Origin: Alistipes sp.
GTDB lineage: Bacteria > Bacteroidota > Bacteroidia > Bacteroidales > Rikenellaceae
DNA: 8,833 bases
Direction of reading: 5' to 3'
Assembly (NCBI GenBank): GCA_017560305.1
Contig: JAFYOF010000071.1
Location: forward strand, 1-8,833
The position numbers and the translations under genes are program-made. This document shows, piece after piece, positions 8,044-8,833 of the stretch (its first letter is position 1; every line of letters starts with the position of its first letter). Under the pieces are notes generated by a model. That model saw only the letters and a program-made list of their open reading frames with translations, did no database searches and was not told the origin of the DNA.

Positions 8044-8074
8044 CAAAGATAAAAAGTTATAATCAAAACACAAA
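8044..8074 (-). promoter_or_regulatory. Bacteroidetes-type promoter of the RM operon
   Basis: Read on the minus strand, a -33 element TTTG (8071-8074) is followed after exactly 19 bp by TATCTTTG (8044-8051), which matches the -7 consensus TAnnTTTG. The start of transcription would fall around 8035-8040, giving a very short leader before the ATG at 8024. This supports both the phylum assignment and the chosen start of the half-S gene. It is the only promoter I found for the operon. Confidence 0.75.
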
Positions 8075-8118
8075 ATTATTTATCGATAATCTTTCTACTA
8101 AATTTGGTTGTATAAGCC

Positions 8119-8139
8119 TTTCTTCACTATGTGAAGAAA
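8119..8139. promoter_or_regulatory. Perfect 9-bp palindrome upstream of the operon promoter (possible operator)
   Basis: TTTCTTCAC (8119-8127) and GTGAAGAAA (8131-8139) are perfect inverted repeats around a 3-base centre, about 45 bp upstream of the -33 box. Its central CACTATGT (8125-8132) recurs inverted as ACATAGTG at 8179-8186, 54 bp further upstream. A repeated half-site plus a palindrome near a promoter suits a regulator binding site. As a + strand hairpin it is followed by ATTTTT, so a weak terminator is an alternative, but no + strand gene precedes it. Confidence 0.4.
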
Positions 8140-8340
8140 ATTTTTACAGCATTACTGAACTATATAGACATGATTTTTACATAGTGCAATACGAGAAAAA
8201 TATCTAAATTGTATTTTATTAGGTATATTTTATTTCAATAGTAAAGGCTATAACACATTCGTTCCTTTTTAAGATAAGGATTTTTTTGAATTATCATTAA
8301 CCGATCAATGGTTATATTCTAATCATAAAAACTTCATATC
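8140..8340. other. AT-rich intergenic stretch, no gene seen
   Basis: About 200 bases of very AT-rich DNA with no open reading frame of useful length, no tRNA-like fold and no clear promoter in either direction. The only notable element is the inverted partner (8179-8186) of the palindrome centre described next to it. Confidence 0.5.
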
Positions 8341-8361
8341 CACCCGACTTTGGAGGGTAGG

Positions 8362-8498
8362 ATGCTGATAGGTAGTTTTGGGACGCCGAAAACATTTCGG
8401 GTGCCCCAAAACACAACTTGCTATGTTCGCTTGAACATAAATTTCCAGTGCCTGGAAATTACCCTACAGCAGCCTAAATTTTATTCAAATATCAGCAT
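8362..8498. repeat. Nested inverted-repeat element: three hairpins inside a 9-bp outer stem
   Basis: An outer pair ATGCTGATA (8362-8370) and TATCAGCAT (8490-8498) encloses three consecutive hairpins. Hairpin 1 has GTTTTGGG (8375-8382) paired with CCCAAAAC (8405-8412), and an inner stem CCGAAA (8386-8391) / TTTCGG (8395-8400) with an ACA loop. Hairpin 2 is TATGTTC (8422-8428) / GAACATA (8433-8439) with loop GCTT. Hairpin 3 is AATTTCCAG (8440-8448) / CTGGAAATT (8452-8460) with loop TGC. Hairpins 2 and 3 abut. The fold can form on either strand, as RNA or as single-stranded DNA. It may be a dispersed palindromic repeat (REP-like), a mobile-element remnant or a structured RNA; nothing in the window decides between these. 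The element is more GC-rich than its flanks. Confidence 0.6.
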
Positions 8499-8505
8499 TG
8501 GTGCG

Positions 8506-8543
8506 TTGGTTATAAAACTTGTTGGTTTCTTGTTTATAACCAA
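8506..8543. repeat. Perfect 11-bp inverted repeat with 16-base loop
   Basis: TTGGTTATAAA (8506-8516) and TTTATAACCAA (8533-8543) are exact reverse complements separated by 16 bases. It lies 8 bases beyond the three-hairpin element and may be its boundary or a fourth hairpin of the same structure. It is too AT-rich to be a convincing intrinsic terminator, and no poly-T follows on the + strand. Confidence 0.55.
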
Positions 8544-8600
8544 TAAGCAAATCAAGCAATAAAGAATGAGTGTAATCATTAGTGATTATAACAAGTAATG

Positions 8601-8665
8601 CAATCACTCAATCTTGCAATCTGCCAGGCTTATATTCATTCAATCTTACTGTCTTTCAATCACTC
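8601..8665. repeat. Degenerate 8-bp-periodic CAATC repeat
   Basis: CAATC occurs at 8601, 8609, 8617, 8641 and 8657, so every spacing is a multiple of 8. The octamers read caatcact, caatcttg, caatctgc, then two decayed units, caatctta, one decayed unit, and caatcact again. A sixth CAATC at 8715 is out of register. It looks like an eroded octamer array. It could also be a protein-binding cluster. The rest of 8546-8833 holds no gene I can support. Confidence 0.45.
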
Positions 8666-8833
8666 TTTCTGTAATTGGATTAGCGATTTACTTTCTAAAA
8701 TACTGCTAATTATGCAATCTGATGACACCTAACGACACGTTATGTCGAGTTTGCAGATGGTGTTGTTTTTTGTTTTTACTTAGCACTTGGAAATCGAATG
8801 TTTAATGTAAAAATGAAATAGTTATGGAGATTA

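Noticed and set aside
8350..8562. A 70-codon + strand reading frame beginning MEGRMLIGSFGTPKTF
   Set aside because: It runs straight through the hairpin element and the 11-bp inverted repeat, has no clear ribosome binding site or promoter, and shows no domain. It is more likely a by-product of the repeat. If the repeat is dispersed, this frame may be annotated elsewhere as a hypothetical protein.
8725..8778. A small hairpin (CGACA/TGTCG within ACACC/GGTGT) followed by a T-rich run, considered as a + strand terminator
   Set aside because: The stems are only 5 bp with a large internal loop, the T run is interrupted by G, and no + strand gene precedes it.
8824..8833. ATGGAGATTA at the right edge as the start of a divergent + strand gene
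   Set aside because: Only three codons are visible and no Bacteroidetes-type promoter was found before it; it cannot be judged without more sequence.
8025..8833. A tRNA gene or CRISPR array in the intergenic region
   Set aside because: No cloverleaf-like arrangement was found, and the repeats are too short and too degenerate, with no spacers of constant length.

Overview
The window holds most of one long operon on the minus strand, read from right to left, behind about 0.8 kb of gene-free, AT-rich DNA. The operon is a Type I restriction-modification (RM) locus with two extra enzymes inside it. In transcription order the genes are: a half-length, single-TRD specificity subunit (8024-7479), the N6-adenine methyltransferase hsdM (7476-5950), a Fic-family protein (5935-4559), a full two-TRD hsdS (4575-3322), a cytoplasmic trypsin-like serine protease (3317-2421), and the translocase/endonuclease hsdR (from 2421, running off the left edge after 807 codons). 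Gaps between genes are 2 nt, 14 nt, a 17-nt overlap, 4 nt and a 1-nt overlap, so all six genes are very probably one transcript.

The host looks like a member of the Bacteroidetes, probably a gut Bacteroidales. The region just upstream of the first gene carries a TTTG-N19-TAnnTTTG promoter, which is typical of that phylum. Strong Shine-Dalgarno sequences are absent and intergenic DNA is AT-rich. I cannot assign a genus. Base composition is mosaic. hsdR, hsdM and the Fic catalytic half are moderately GC-rich. The protease, the Fic C-terminal third, the TRDs and the half-S gene are AT-rich, which suggests modules were swapped or inserted.

How the genes work together: HsdM with HsdS should form the site-specific methylase, and HsdR should add translocation and cleavage. 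The two S-like proteins could give the complex two specificities. The Fic protein carries an intact catalytic motif and an N-terminal inhibitory motif, so it looks like an autoinhibited AMPylating enzyme. The protease has a recognisable His/Asp/Ser triad and no signal peptide, and its stop codon overlaps the hsdR start codon. Combining two post-translational modifiers with a restriction enzyme suggests either control of restriction activity or a back-up toxic response. Both are inference.

The upstream spacer (8025-8833) is not empty. It holds the promoter, a perfect 9-bp palindrome that may be an operator, a compact element of three hairpins enclosed by a 9-bp outer inverted repeat (8362-8498), an adjacent 11-bp inverted repeat (8506-8543), and a degenerate 8-bp-periodic CAATC array (8601-8665). 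No tRNA, CRISPR array, integrase or insertion-sequence gene was seen.
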